Below, piece by piece: positions 18,602 to 28,584 of a stretch of DNA of 64,000 nt. The DNA lies in contig NZ_CP019966.1 of NCBI RefSeq assembly GCF_003031265.1, positions 1,364,001-1,428,000 on the forward strand, given 5' to 3'. The notes under the pieces were generated by a model, which made no database searches, was not told where the DNA came from, and saw only the letters and a list, made by a program, of their open reading frames with translations. The position numbers and the translations under genes are program-made. The stretch is from Rhodopseudomonas palustris. GTDB lineage: Bacteria; Pseudomonadota; Alphaproteobacteria; Rhizobiales; Xanthobacteraceae. Each line of letters opens with the position of its first letter. The stretch's first letter is position 1.

Positions 18602-18830
18602 TGGATCAGTTCTGTTTATGATAGAACTGGAATCGCGCTTCGGAGCGCTCACAACAGGCACAACCTCATGGTGAGGAGGCGCGAAGCGCCGTCTCGAACC
18701 ATGCGCCGCAGGCGATGTGGCTCCTCATCCTTCGAGACGCCCGGCTTTGCCGGGCTCCTCAGGATGAGGACTTTAGGACCCTTGGCAAGCGCCCAGTCCG
18801 CTTCAATCAATCGATTGAGCGCGCTGACGA
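18602..18830. repeat. Intergenic repeat, family A, copy 2
   Basis: Same order of blocks as copy 1 at 11747: leader, CTCATGGTGAGGAGGCGCGA, GCCCGGCTTTGCCGGGC hairpin, AGGATGAGGA and the ATCGAT tail. It fills the gap between the convergent regulator and carotenoid oxygenase genes. Confidence 0.8.
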
Positions 18831-18834
18831 GAGT

Positions 18835-20232
18835 TCAGTCAGCCGCCACCCAGTTGCCGTGGAAGCCGTCCGGAATGCGGTGGCCGAGCTGGACCAGAGC
18901 GATCGGACCGGCGGCGATGTCGGAGGCGTTGAAGACGGCGAGGTCGCTGCGGTTCTCGCAGCCGCGCCACACCACCGCGAGCAGCCAGCCGTCGGCTTCG
19001 CCTGAGTCCTTGCTGCGCGGCACGAACACCGGCTCGCCGATGGTGTCGCCGATCGGCAGGAAGTAGCGGGCGCGGCGCTCGCCATCGCCGCCGACATGCA
19101 CCAGGCCGGACAGCACGTCGGGCGCTTCCGGATTCATGCAGGCGTACCAGCCATGGCGGCTGCGCAGGCCGGCGCGGCGCTCGTCGATCCGCGGAAATTC
19201 TCCGTTGATGTCGTCGAGGTAGCTGCGCTGGAAGCTGTCGCTGCGGCCGGCGAGGTCGAACGTCCAGCGGCACAGCCGCGCACGGGATTTATCCGGATCG
19301 AGCGACCTGCCGTCGGTGTCGGTGAAGAACGGCGGCGCTTCCGACTGCATCACGTCGGCGATGATCGTGTTACCCTCGTCCCAGGCGTTCATGACGTGAA
19401 ACACGAAGCACGGCTCGCTGCGGAACCAGCGGATGTCGCGGACGCTGCCGCTGCGCGGCATCACGCCGACATACGAGCCCTTGCGCGGCTCCCACGCATA
19501 CGGCGGCTTGCCGCGAACCGCTCGCCAGATGCTGCCGGTGAGCGGTAAGATCGGAAACAGCACGTGCTTTGCGGTGACGATGAAGTCGTGCACCATCGCC
19601 GAATACGGCGCCTTGAAGCGCTCCAGCCGAGTCAGCCGACCGGAGGCATCGATCGCGCCGTGCATCATGCCGCGGCCGAGCGGCCGGCCGACATTGTAGC
19701 CGAAGAACAGCATCTCGCCGGTGACCGGGTCGATCTTCGGATGCGCCGTGAACGGCCCCTGCAGCGCGCCGCCATAGTCGCAATAGCCGCGGGTCTCCAG
19801 CGTCTCGCGTTCGATCTGCATCGGCAGATGCGCTTCCTCCAGCGCCAGCAGCCGACCGGCGTGATACACCACGTTGGTGTTGGCGACGTTGCCGTCGCGC
19901 GGCGTCGAGGCCGGCGCATCCTTCAGCCGCATGTTGAATTCGCCGTACAGCGGCCGTCCGGCGGCATGCTCGGCCAGCCATTTCGGCGTCCGCACCCAGC
20001 GATTGCGATACGACGCGCGGCCGTTTTCGAGATGAAATGCGTGCAGCATGCCGTCGCCGAAGAACCAGTGCGCGTTCGGCGAGACGAATTGCGGGTTGGC
20101 GCCGTTGCGATATAGCGTGCCGTTCAGCTCGCGCGGCAGCTCGCCCTTGATGGTGAGGAACGGCGCGTCGCACTCCATCGGAATCGGCGCGATATTGTCC
20201 CAAGTCTGGGGTACGCCTCTCACCTGCAGCAT
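18835..20232 (-). CDS. Carotenoid cleavage oxygenase family protein
   Basis: 465-aa member of the RPE65/apocarotenoid/lignostilbene dioxygenase family, which cleaves a C=C bond of a carotenoid or stilbene with a non-haem Fe(II) held by four His. Candidate ligands are in FTAHPKID, SAMVHDFIV, CFVFHVMNAWDEG and the C-terminal DGFHGNW. Start ATG 20232 (MLQVRGVPQTWDN) has GAGGAG upstream; the frame stays open for another 950 bp, but that part is a shadow of the next gene. Carotenoids are expected in this phototroph-like host. 32 bp after the VWA gene stop, same strand. Confidence 0.88.
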   Translation of the reverse strand: MLQVRGVPQTWDNIAPIPMECDAPFLTIKGELPRELNGTLYRNGANPQFVSPNAHWFFGDGMLHAFHLENGRASYRNRWVRTPKWLAEHAAGRPLYGEFNMRLKDAPASTPRDGNVANTNVVYHAGRLLALEEAHLPMQIERETLETRGYCDYGGALQGPFTAHPKIDPVTGEMLFFGYNVGRPLGRGMMHGAIDASGRLTRLERFKAPYSAMVHDFIVTAKHVLFPILPLTGSIWRAVRGKPPYAWEPRKGSYVGVMPRSGSVRDIRWFRSEPCFVFHVMNAWDEGNTIIADVMQSEAPPFFTDTDGRSLDPDKSRARLCRWTFDLAGRSDSFQRSYLDDINGEFPRIDERRAGLRSRHGWYACMNPEAPDVLSGLVHVGGDGERRARYFLPIGDTIGEPVFVPRSKDSGEADGWLLAVVWRGCENRSDLAVFNASDIAAGPIALVQLGHRIPDGFHGNWVAAD

Positions 20233-20264
20233 GTCGTCGGTCTCCTCGTCGTTGCCGCAAGTTA

Positions 20265-21641
20265 TTAGTCGAGTGGAAGCAGCCGTCCAAACGGCTGCAC
20301 CGCATGGGCATGCTCCTGCGGCACCGCCCAGATCACCGGCCAGCGCGGCTTGAACTCCGCCGGGCCTTCGAGATCGGTCAGCACCACGGTGATATCGGGC
20401 TTGTGCCGGTCGGCCTCGACGAGCAGCGGCGTGAAGTTGGTGCCGCCGCCGCCGGCAAATTCGATCTCGCTGAGCACGAAGCGGCGTCCGGGCTCGAAGA
20501 ACTCGACCTGCCGCACCCGTTCGTCGCCGATGATCAGCACCAGGCCGGCCTCCTGGCGCCGGATGATGGTTTCGATCTCGGTGGCGAAGCGCTGCATCAG
20601 CTGATCGTCGATCGAGCCGGAAACGTCGATGATCAGGGCCAGCCGCGGCTCGTTCTTGGTCGGGCTGAAGCCCGGTTCGAACGGCATCCGGTGATTGCCG
20701 GCGCGGCCCTGGTTGGCGATGTAGGAGCGCGTAGGGCGCGACCAGGTCAGCGCCGGTTTGCGGGCGAGGCCGCGCGCAAGCTGCACCCGCAACACCTGGG
20801 CCCACGGCGTGCGGCTGTGCGGCAGATCGGCGATCAGCGCGCGCAGCATCGAGAATGCGCCGTCGCCGGCATGGCCGCGCAGGATGCGCTCGCTCCATTC
20901 GCGCGCCAGCTCGGCCTCGTGTTCGGGGGCTGACTGCGCCTCCGGGTTCGGCACCAGGTCGCGCGCGCCACCGGCGCCGAGCGCCCGCACCTTGGCGGAA
21001 CGAGCGCCGTCGCTGCGCTGGGCGGTTTCGCTCTCCGACGTGCCGGATTGGGATTGGGCCTGATCCTTGCCGCCGGAGCCCGACGAGTCCGCCTTGGAGC
21101 CTTGCTGCGATTGCCGGCCGGATTGCTGCTTGCCGCTGGTGCCGTCGTCGCGGTCGTCGATCGCCCGGTACAGCTTCTCGACGTCCCATTCGAGCAGCGC
21201 CGATTCCGGCTGTTGCTCGCGGCCGAGCGCCTTGAACACGATCTGCTCCAGCATCACCGCGTTGTCGGGGAGATGCAGCCAGCTCAGATGCGCCAGCGTG
21301 GTGTTGACGATGGCGTCGGCGCAGATGTTGAACAGTTCGAGGTCGACGTCGCCCTGGGTGCGTTGCAGCTCGACAAAACGCTGCGAGTGGCGCAGCGCGA
21401 TGTGCAGCACCTCGTGCGCAACGAGTCCGACCTGGTCGGGCAGGGGCAACCGATCGAACGCCGCGCTGTAGTACACGGTTGTGCCGTCGGTCACCGCGGC
21501 TGGCGTCTCAGCCGGTGTCTCGTCCGGCAGATCGCCATGTTGCACCCATAACGCCAGTCCGCCGGTCGAGGGCGCGAACTCCACCATGCGCTGGATTGCG
21601 CGCGTGCCGCGGTGGCAGTAGAGCGCGCCCGGCTCAGGCAT
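20265..21641 (-). CDS. DUF2201-type putative metallopeptidase with VWA-like domain
   Basis: 458-aa cytosolic protein. An HEXXH zinc-protease motif (HEVLH, residues 76-80, in VGLVAHEVLHIALRH) sits in the N-terminal domain. A low-complexity Gln/Ser/Gly/Lys linker follows. The C-terminal VWA-like domain has the metal site DVSGS in LALIIDVSGSIDD. Start ATG 21641 is chosen because it overlaps the stop of the MoxR gene by 8 bp and has GGAAG upstream; the longer frame to 21710 would bury 77 bp in moxR. MoxR plus VWA pairs usually act as a remodelling chaperone for a target complex. Confidence 0.85.
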   Translation of the reverse strand: MPEPGALYCHRGTRAIQRMVEFAPSTGGLALWVQHGDLPDETPAETPAAVTDGTTVYYSAAFDRLPLPDQVGLVAHEVLHIALRHSQRFVELQRTQGDVDLELFNICADAIVNTTLAHLSWLHLPDNAVMLEQIVFKALGREQQPESALLEWDVEKLYRAIDDRDDGTSGKQQSGRQSQQGSKADSSGSGGKDQAQSQSGTSESETAQRSDGARSAKVRALGAGGARDLVPNPEAQSAPEHEAELAREWSERILRGHAGDGAFSMLRALIADLPHSRTPWAQVLRVQLARGLARKPALTWSRPTRSYIANQGRAGNHRMPFEPGFSPTKNEPRLALIIDVSGSIDDQLMQRFATEIETIIRRQEAGLVLIIGDERVRQVEFFEPGRRFVLSEIEFAGGGGTNFTPLLVEADRHKPDITVVLTDLEGPAEFKPRWPVIWAVPQEHAHAVQPFGRLLPLD

Positions 21642-22743
21642 CGGCGGCTTCCAATTGCCGGCGGTCGGCGTAGCGGGCATAGGCCGGGCTGTCGAGGATC
21701 GCGGCTTCAAGGCCGTTCTCCAGCCCGCGCTGCATCAGCAGTTCCATCGCCAGCGTCTGTGCTTCGCGGATCGGCAGCGGCACGGTGCTGCGGATGTCCG
21801 GCAGCTGCTCGATGATCTCGAGCGCCCGCGCCAGGGTGTCCTTGTCGGCGCTGGCGGCGAGCAGCCCGTACAGCATGCCGTACAGCGCATCGAGCGACTT
21901 CGGCAGCAGCGCGGAGGTCTCGGGGCCTGGGCGCGCCGCGAGCAGCTTGAGCACGTCGGTGCCGGCCTGGATCTCGCGCAGCACGCCGAAGAACTCCGCG
22001 GCGTTTGCGGCGCCGATCCGGCCCTGCACGAACAGCCGCTTGGCGTGATCGGACAGGCCGGATTTGAGCACGTTGGAGATGTCCTCCCAGCCGCGCGGGC
22101 TGGCGCCGATCAGATGATCGCCGGCGAGCTGCGCCTGGGTGTCGTCGAGCTTGTCGGGACGGATCTTCAGATACGCCATTACTTCGGGCGCAAAGTCGTG
22201 GGTGATGGCGTGGCTGAGGAAGGCGTCGATCGCAGTCTGGACGTTGAAGTGGAACATGCGGTCGGCGAGCGCGGTGCCCATGTCGTGGCTGATCGCGCCG
22301 TGGAAGCTGGCGTTGCCCGCGGCCACCACCTGCCAGCCGTCGGGCAGGTGATAATTGCCGACGCGGCGATCGAGGATCAGCGAATAGGCCGAAATCTGCA
22401 GCCGCTGATCGGCGGCGGTGAGTTCGTCGAGAAACAGAACGCCTTCGGGCTGGTCGGGCGACGGCAGGAATTCCGGCGGAAACCACACTGTCTTGGCCAG
22501 GTTCTCATCCGCATAGATCGCGCCGCGGATGTCGACCGGCTCGATCGTGGTGAGCCGGAGATCGATCAGCGGCACCCGATAATGCGCAGCGACCTGACGG
22601 ACGATCGACGACTTGCCGACCCCGCGCGTGCCCCACAGCATCGATGCCCGCCGCCGCAGCGTCGGGTCGGCGTATTGCTCGATCAGCGCGGCCTTGGCGG
22701 CGGCAATCGAGACCGGGGGGATGTTCATCGGGTTGCCGTGCAT
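21634..22743 (-). CDS. MoxR family AAA+ ATPase
   Basis: 369 aa. Walker A GTRGVGKS near residues 38-45, Walker B EGVLFLDEL, sensor-1 region VVAAGNAS. Belongs to the MoxR/RavA-like AAA+ ATPases that work with VWA partners. GAGGA lies about 9 nt before the ATG. It follows the membrane-protein gene by 18 bp and overlaps the downstream VWA gene, so the three genes are one unit. Confidence 0.88.
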   Translation of the reverse strand: MHGNPMNIPPVSIAAAKAALIEQYADPTLRRRASMLWGTRGVGKSSIVRQVAAHYRVPLIDLRLTTIEPVDIRGAIYADENLAKTVWFPPEFLPSPDQPEGVLFLDELTAADQRLQISAYSLILDRRVGNYHLPDGWQVVAAGNASFHGAISHDMGTALADRMFHFNVQTAIDAFLSHAITHDFAPEVMAYLKIRPDKLDDTQAQLAGDHLIGASPRGWEDISNVLKSGLSDHAKRLFVQGRIGAANAAEFFGVLREIQAGTDVLKLLAARPGPETSALLPKSLDALYGMLYGLLAASADKDTLARALEIIEQLPDIRSTVPLPIREAQTLAMELLMQRGLENGLEAAILDSPAYARYADRRQLEAADA

Positions 22744-22761
22744 CGATCGTGTCCTCGCTCG

Positions 22762-23808
22762 TCAGGTCGTCTGTGCATCCATCTGTGACGGGGCCGCCTC
22801 GGCTTCCGGCAGCCACGTCGCCTTCCAGCGCCGCGGTAGCGGCGGAATTTCCAGCGACGGCGTCTCGCGCATCCCGAAGGCGCCGAACATCAACAGCGGC
22901 GGCGCGCCCATCAGCAGCAGGTTGAAGATCGAATCCTGCGGCACGTCGATCAGCGTCAGGCTGGCGGCGCCGGCGATCAGGCCGCCGAAAAACAGCGCCG
23001 GGATCGCGCGGCGGAAGGTCACCGTCCAGCGCGCACCGCGCAGCTTCTCGTAGTAAGCCGCCGGCGGCCGCGTCAGCGTGCGGGCGAGATGCGCCACCGT
23101 CTTTTCCAGCGCGGCTTCGACTCGCCGGCTGAGCTCCGGCTCCTGGCCGCGCACCTTGATCTTGCCGGTGAAGCCGGCCTTGCTCTTGCGCAGCGGCGAC
23201 CACGCCCAGCCGATCACGGCGAGCAGATCCTCAGGCAGCGCCACGCCTGGTGTGCTTGGGGTGACGTCGATCTCGGCCGGATAACCGCGCACCAGCGCCC
23301 CGCGCAACAATACGCGGAACCCCGCAATCACGGCCTCACCCCGCAGCAGCACGCGTTGTGTCGCATCGCCTGCGGCGTGCCGGGTGCTCACCGGGGTGAG
23401 GCGATAGCTCAGCGCGACCACGGCGCCTTCGACGCTGCGGAACTGCTGCTGGGGCAGCACCTGCTCGATCCGCCGTAGCAGGATGTCGAGATCGTCGCCC
23501 TGGGTTTCGAGCGCCGCGGTCAGGCCGTCTTCCAGCGTGAGCGTGCGGGTGACCTGATGCAGGCCGGGGCGGGGATTGTCGAGTTGCAGCAGCTCGGTCG
23601 CGTTGACGCCTCCGCGGCCGGCTTCCTCGTGCATGACCGGCTTGAACACGAGCCGCCGCGCGAGGCGATCGCTGGCGGCGAGGTCGACCTGATAGCCGCG
23701 GCGGGTGAACGGTTGCACAAGCCCGAGGATCTCGTGGTGGGTGAACGGCGGGACCGGCGCGGTCTCGATGCTGCCTGCCGATCCGGTCAGAAGCTGTGCG
23801 TAGTTCAT
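22762..23808 (-). CDS. Uncharacterised membrane protein of the MoxR-VWA cassette
   Basis: 348 aa from ATG 23808 (MNYAQLLTG), chosen because GGAGG precedes it and the 23 extra upstream codons look non-native. Residues 1-250 are soluble, of mixed alpha/beta type and Arg-rich. A hydrophobic hairpin (IPALFFGGLIAGAASLTLI and IFNLLLMGAPPLLMFGAFG) sits near the C-terminus, followed by a short polar tail. No family recognised. As first gene of the cassette it is a candidate anchor or substrate for the MoxR-VWA pair. Confidence 0.75.
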   Translation of the reverse strand: MNYAQLLTGSAGSIETAPVPPFTHHEILGLVQPFTRRGYQVDLAASDRLARRLVFKPVMHEEAGRGGVNATELLQLDNPRPGLHQVTRTLTLEDGLTAALETQGDDLDILLRRIEQVLPQQQFRSVEGAVVALSYRLTPVSTRHAAGDATQRVLLRGEAVIAGFRVLLRGALVRGYPAEIDVTPSTPGVALPEDLLAVIGWAWSPLRKSKAGFTGKIKVRGQEPELSRRVEAALEKTVAHLARTLTRPPAAYYEKLRGARWTVTFRRAIPALFFGGLIAGAASLTLIDVPQDSIFNLLLMGAPPLLMFGAFGMRETPSLEIPPLPRRWKATWLPEAEAAPSQMDAQTT

Positions 23809-23990
23809 TACCGTCAGCAACCTCCGCAAGTGAAGCCCAGGCGGCGCAGCCTTGAGGTCGGCTGCGCCGCGATTCACGCGTCCAAATCAATCGCGTCAGG
23901 TCTAGTTTCTTCAACTGCGAAGCGAAGGCAACTCACGCTATTGTTGATCGTGCATGGTTGCTGGAGTTGCCTCGGACATTCGCAGAGCCA

Positions 23991-24986
23991 TTACGCCGAT
24001 TGCACCAGCGTCGGCTTGCCGACCTCGCTCGGCTGCACCTTCGTCAGGAACTGATCGTACGAAGATACCACCTGATCCAGCACCTCGAAGTGCGGGAAAG
24101 CGCCGGTGTCGAATTGCACGATGGTCCAGTTCGAGCGGCCGGCGACGCGGGTCTTGTGGCGATAGTCGACGAAGTCGCCGCGCACGCCGTGCGCCATCCA
24201 CACCGGCAGCCGCAGCTGCTCGTAGACGTGCAGGATGTCGGTGCTGAACATGAAGCCGGCGACGAAGTAATACGGCGCATGGCGGGCGCCGGGCTGATGC
24301 GTGGTGGCGTAGTCGTAATCGACCATCGGCTCGTCGATGTCCTTCGAGCCCCATGCCTTCTCCAGGAACTTGCGGATCACCGGCCGCGCGGTGAGCATCT
24401 TGAAGAAGCCGCGGTCCCACAGTTTGACCCGCAGCACGTCGATGATCCAGGAGCGACCGCGGGTGCCGGGCGTGCGCTCGTCGCGAGCCCGGCCTTCGAA
24501 GCCGGTCGGGCTGATGAAGCCGAGCGAGCGAAACGCCTGCGGCGTCTCGGTCGCCGCGCGGGCCAGGAACTCACTCGCCAGCGACAGCGCGAGCGCGTCG
24601 ATCGGCTGCTCGCCATGGATGCGGCGGATCTGTTCGACCGCGGCGTGGACCGCGTCGGTCATCATTCGCGCGGTGTATTCGCGGTCGTCGCGATCGGATT
24701 GGCCGAAGCCGGGCAGGTCGATCGCGTACACCGGTCGCTGCTTCGCGTAGTAATCGTACAGCGGCTTGACTTCGTAAGCGGAGCCGGCGGCGTTGATGCT
24801 GTGGATGAGCAGCAGCGGCGTGGTGCTGCCATTCGGCTGCGCGTCGCCTGCCGCATAGATCGCAAACCGGCCAACCACGCTGGTGATATCGGTGCGCGCA
24901 CCCGCCACCGGATTGGCGAGCCCCGTCCGCGCATGATGCTGCTTGATGCTACCTGTATTGATTGCTTGCCCGCTGAGCGACGGCAT
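23991..24986 (-). CDS. Alpha/beta hydrolase
   Basis: 331 aa. The oxyanion segment LLLIHSINAAGS, the strand-turn AIDLPGFGQSDR and the nucleophile elbow region DALALSLASEFLAR are present; the elbow reads L-S-L-A-S rather than the standard GxSxG. A late H in GAFPHFEVLD can act as catalytic His. Start ATG 24986 has GAGAGG upstream; the longer frame to 25100 adds a leader with no ribosome site. Substrate unknown; it may act with the nearby carotenoid oxygenase but is separately transcribed. Confidence 0.8.
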   Translation of the reverse strand: MPSLSGQAINTGSIKQHHARTGLANPVAGARTDITSVVGRFAIYAAGDAQPNGSTTPLLLIHSINAAGSAYEVKPLYDYYAKQRPVYAIDLPGFGQSDRDDREYTARMMTDAVHAAVEQIRRIHGEQPIDALALSLASEFLARAATETPQAFRSLGFISPTGFEGRARDERTPGTRGRSWIIDVLRVKLWDRGFFKMLTARPVIRKFLEKAWGSKDIDEPMVDYDYATTHQPGARHAPYYFVAGFMFSTDILHVYEQLRLPVWMAHGVRGDFVDYRHKTRVAGRSNWTIVQFDTGAFPHFEVLDQVVSSYDQFLTKVQPSEVGKPTLVQSA

Positions 24987-25211
24987 CTGCGACCTCTCTT
25001 GCATTTGAGCGAACCGTCGAGCCAATCGCGTCAAACCGGGAAGGTTCCAATTCGCGCGCGCTTCACGCTGCTTCAAAGCAAGAATGGTATCTGCATACAT
25101 TGGCGCGCGCGCGAAAATCGACTCGTGCGTGCATGATAGTCCCGCTGCTGACTGGTGCGATCACGAGGGACACCGTCAGCGCGAATTGACGTCAGTGATG
25201 GCGATGAGTTG

Positions 25212-26717
25212 TTAGTTCGGCGCGACGAACGGTTGTCCATTCGGCTTGACACGAATGCCCGGTCGTAGCCGCTGCCACGGCAGCGCCGCGGTATCGGCCG
25301 GCATCGCGCCGGGCGCGGCACAGATCAGCAGCCGCTCGGCGATCGGCTGAAAATCGGCGCGGAAATGCACCGAGCTTTTCACCACCAGGATTGCCTGCGT
25401 GGTCGGCTCGATGCCGACATAGCGGTACATCGCCTGATCGGCGAGCTGCGCTTTGTGCGACGCGATCACCACGCGCACGCCGCCGATCCGCAGGCAGGCG
25501 GACGGCCCCATCTCCATCTCGCGGCCACCGAAATACGGACCGGGTGCGACGAAGCGGCCGTCGGAGAGCTGCTCGACGACGAAGATCTCCTCGAATGGTG
25601 TGTCGCCGGGAATGCCCGACTTGCCGCCGAGCGACAGCGAGACGATCGCGCCGACGCCGGCGGCATGCGCGGCCTTCGCAGCGTCCGGATCGTAGATCAC
25701 GCCGATCGCGGCGCGCTGTGCGTTGTTGCGCACCAAGGCGCGGAGCATGCCCGTGGTATCGGAATCGCCGCCGGCGCCGGGATTGTCCTGGGTGTCGGCA
25801 ATGATGATCGGCTTGGCGGCGGTGCGCGCCAATTCGATCGCATGCTTCACGCCATCGTCGGGCGAATAGATCTTGCCGTCGAAATCGTCCTCGTGACCGG
25901 CCACCAGCGCCGCCACCGCATCCGCTGCCGCATCGGCATCGGCCTGGGTGCGTCCATAGGCGAACACCGACGGTGCGCAGTCCGGAAAATCGGCGGCCGG
26001 AAAGCCCGGTGCAAACGACAGCGTCGGCACCGCCTCGCTCTCCAGCGCGGCGAGCTTGTCGTAGATGCCTTTGGTCGGCTGATCGAACGTGCACTGCCAC
26101 GAGATCGGAATCAGAAACGGCAGTTGCCGGAACGCCTTGGCGAACTTCTGACCGCTGCGCAGCAGCAGCTCCAGATGCTTGGCCGAAGCACGGCCGGTGT
26201 CGGCCATATCGACATGCGGATAGGTGCGATAGGCGATCAGCGCGTCGGCGTGTTCAATCATCCGCGGCGTGACGTTGGCGTGCAGATCGATGCTGACCAC
26301 CAGTGGCAGGTCGGGCCCGATCACTGCGCGGACGCGGGCCAGAATCTCGCCTTCGCCGTCTTCGAGATGTTCGGTGACCATCGCGCCGTGCAGGTCGAGA
26401 TACACCGCGTCGAGTTGGCCGGCGGCCTTGATGCCGTCGATCATGATTTTAACGACGCGCTCGAACGCATCCTCGGTGACATGCGCCGATGGGCTGGCGC
26501 CGCAGGCGACGGTCGGGATCAGCTTCCAGCCTTTGGCGTCGGCCTCTTCGACGAAGCCAGCGAGGCCGACGTTGATGCCGCGCATCACCTTGAGCACGTC
26601 GGCGCCGATCGTCATCGCCGGCCACCCGCCGCCATGCACGAACGCCTCCCAAGTCGCCTTGGTGGGCGCAAAGGTGTTGGTCTCGTGCAGGAAGCCACCG
26701 ACGGCAATGCGGGTCAT
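25212..26717 (-). CDS. M81 family metallopeptidase (MlrC/microcystinase C-like)
   Basis: 501 aa, matching the two-domain MlrC family (DUF1485 N-terminal plus C-terminal domain). The opening MTRIAVGGFLHETNTFAP is characteristic; metal ligands are expected from the early DLHGAM and SIDLHANVTPRM motifs. Family members cleave linear microcystin fragments or act on unusual peptides and N-substituted amino acids. Last gene of a minus-strand series with a peptide ABC importer and an M20 peptidase, so it probably processes the imported compound. Confidence 0.87.
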   Translation of the reverse strand: MTRIAVGGFLHETNTFAPTKATWEAFVHGGGWPAMTIGADVLKVMRGINVGLAGFVEEADAKGWKLIPTVACGASPSAHVTEDAFERVVKIMIDGIKAAGQLDAVYLDLHGAMVTEHLEDGEGEILARVRAVIGPDLPLVVSIDLHANVTPRMIEHADALIAYRTYPHVDMADTGRASAKHLELLLRSGQKFAKAFRQLPFLIPISWQCTFDQPTKGIYDKLAALESEAVPTLSFAPGFPAADFPDCAPSVFAYGRTQADADAAADAVAALVAGHEDDFDGKIYSPDDGVKHAIELARTAAKPIIIADTQDNPGAGGDSDTTGMLRALVRNNAQRAAIGVIYDPDAAKAAHAAGVGAIVSLSLGGKSGIPGDTPFEEIFVVEQLSDGRFVAPGPYFGGREMEMGPSACLRIGGVRVVIASHKAQLADQAMYRYVGIEPTTQAILVVKSSVHFRADFQPIAERLLICAAPGAMPADTAALPWQRLRPGIRVKPNGQPFVAPN

Positions 26718-26745
26718 GTTGTTGTTCTCTTGCTGACTTAACGTT

Positions 26746-26850
26746 CGTCATTCCGGGATGCGCCCCTTGGGGCGCAGGCCCGGAATCCATATCCCCTGGC
26801 GGTGGTTATGGATTCCGGGCTCGCCGCTGCGCGGCGCCCCGGAAAGAGCG
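26746..26850. repeat. Palindromic intergenic repeat, family C
   Basis: CGTCATTCCGGG at one end and CCCCGGA at the other with internal hairpins (GCGCCCCTTGGGGCGC; GGAATCCAT ... ATGGATTCC; CGCCGCTGCGCGGCG). It sits between the ABC ATPase gene and the M81 gene and could partly terminate or stabilise the transcript. Confidence 0.75.
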
Positions 26851-26861
26851 GGGAGAGGGGG

Positions 26862-28514
26862 TTAGCTCACCATCGCTGCCGGCGCTTCGCTGACCGGGCG
26901 GAAGTTAGCGAAGTCCCAATGCCGGCCGGGAGCGGCTTCGAGCAGTTGGCGGGTGTAGGCTTGCTTGGGGTGGGTCAGCACTTCGCCGGCCGGTCCTTGT
27001 TCGACGACGCGGCCTTTCTCCATCACTGCGACATCGTCGCAGATCTGCGCTGCGACGCGCAGGTCGTGGGTGATGAACAGCAGCGCGATGCCGAGCCGGG
27101 TCTGAATCTCGTCGAGCAGATTCAGCACCTGCGCCTGCACTGAGACGTCGAGCGCCGACACCGCCTCGTCGGCGACCAGCACGTCGGGATCGAGCGCCAG
27201 CGCGCGGGCGATCGCGATGCGCTGGCGTTGGCCGCCGGAGAACTGATGGGGAAAGCGCGAGATCGCATCCGCCGGCAGATGCACCAGCTCGAGCAGTTGC
27301 CGCGCCTTGGCGAGCGCTTGCGTCCGCGGCACGCCGTAATTGATCGGCCCTTCCGCAATGCTCTCACCGACGCTGACGCGCGGATTGAGCGAGCGGTACG
27401 GGTCCTGGAATACGATCTGGATCTTCTTGCGGTGCGGCCGCAGCAAGCGGCGCGAAAGGTCGGAGATCTCGCGGCCGGCGAGCCGGATGCCGCCCGAGGT
27501 CGGATCGATCAGCCGAACGATGCAGCGTGCCACGGTGGATTTGCCTGAGCCGCTTTCGCCGACGATACCGAGCGTGCGCCCCTTGTGCAGCGTCAGCGTC
27601 ACGTCCTGCGCCGCGACCACCTCGCGCTGGCGGCCGAGCAGGGAGCGCTCGCGATACACCTTGCCGAGCTCGTTGGCCTCCAGCACCACCGGCGTCTTGG
27701 CGACGCCGCGCGGCGGCCGCGGCACCAGGCTCGGCACCGCCGACAGCAGGTTGCGGGTGTAGTCCATCTGCGGACGGCGCAGCACCGTCTCGAGCGGGCC
27801 GGTCTCCACCAGCCGGCCTTGCCGCATCACCGCGACGCGATCGGCGATCTCGGCCACCACGCCCATGTCGTGGGTGATGAACAGCACCGCGGTGCCGTGC
27901 GCCTGCTGCAGCTCGCGGATCAGCGTCAGGATCTGCTTCTGGGTGGTGACGTCGAGCGCGGTGGTCGGCTCGTCGGCGATCAGCAGCTTGGGCTCAAGCA
28001 CCAGCGCCATCGCGATCATGATGCGCTGGCGCTGACCGCCCGAGAGCCGGTGCGGATAGGATGCGAAGATCCGCTCGACATCCGGCAGCCGTACCTGCTG
28101 CATCATGTCGAGGATGCGGCGGCGGCGCTCGCGGGCGGGCAGGTCGGTGTGGAAGCGCAACACCTCGTCGATCTGCTTGCCGACCGGCACCACCGGATTC
28201 AGTGCCGTCATCGGCTCCTGGAAGATCATCGCCATCCGCGACGCGCGGAGCTGGCGCAGGCGCCGCTCGCTGGCGGCCAGCACGTTCTCGCCGGCGAGTC
28301 GGATCTCGCCGCCGGAGGCATGCAGCGCGCCCTTCGGCAGCAGCCCCATGGTGGCGAGCGACGTCACCGATTTGCCCGAGCCGCTTTCGCCGACCAGGCA
28401 CATCGTCTCGCCGGCCCGCACGGTGAGCGAGATGCCGTCGATCACCTTGTCGCCGTCATTGCTGCGGCCGAGGCGGACGACGAGGTTGTCGATTTCGAGG
28501 ACGTTGTCGGTCAT
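26862..28514 (-). CDS. Peptide-type ABC transporter, fused double ATPase (DppD-DppF)
   Basis: 550-aa protein with two complete nucleotide-binding domains. The first (1-260) has Walker A GESGSGKS, signature LSGGQRQR and Walker [10 protein letters not shown]; the second (275-540) has [16 protein letters not shown] and VLVADEAVS. Each is followed by an oligopeptide-type C-terminal extension. Equivalent to separate DppD and DppF fused, as in GsiA. Powers the DppB/DppC-like permeases encoded immediately upstream. Confidence 0.93.
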   Translation of the reverse strand: MTDNVLEIDNLVVRLGRSNDGDKVIDGISLTVRAGETMCLVGESGSGKSVTSLATMGLLPKGALHASGGEIRLAGENVLAASERRLRQLRASRMAMIFQEPMTALNPVVPVGKQIDEVLRFHTDLPARERRRRILDMMQQVRLPDVERIFASYPHRLSGGQRQRIMIAMALVLEPKLLIADEPTTALDVTTQKQILTLIRELQQAHGTAVLFITHDMGVVAEIADRVAVMRQGRLVETGPLETVLRRPQMDYTRNLLSAVPSLVPRPPRGVAKTPVVLEANELGKVYRERSLLGRQREVVAAQDVTLTLHKGRTLGIVGESGSGKSTVARCIVRLIDPTSGGIRLAGREISDLSRRLLRPHRKKIQIVFQDPYRSLNPRVSVGESIAEGPINYGVPRTQALAKARQLLELVHLPADAISRFPHQFSGGQRQRIAIARALALDPDVLVADEAVSALDVSVQAQVLNLLDEIQTRLGIALLFITHDLRVAAQICDDVAVMEKGRVVEQGPAGEVLTHPKQAYTRQLLEAAPGRHWDFANFRPVSEAPAAMVS

Positions 28515-28527
28515 CGGGATGCCTCCA

Positions 28528-28563
28528 CGTCACTGCTTCGTCGATTCGCGTTCCGCAATGACG
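28528..28563. repeat. Degenerate half-copy of repeat family B inside the operon
   Basis: CTGCTTCGTCGATTCGCG then TTCCGCAATGACGG resembles the right arm of the 8475-8559 element. It lies in the 70-bp spacer between the permease and ATPase genes. Confidence 0.45.
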
Positions 28564-28584
28564 GACTAAGCTTTGGACCGGCTC

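Noticed and set aside
18835..21189. Apparent 784-aa fusion of an Arg-rich N-terminus to the carotenoid oxygenase
   Set aside because: The upstream part is a shadow frame of the VWA gene; the oxygenase has its own start and ribosome site at 20232.
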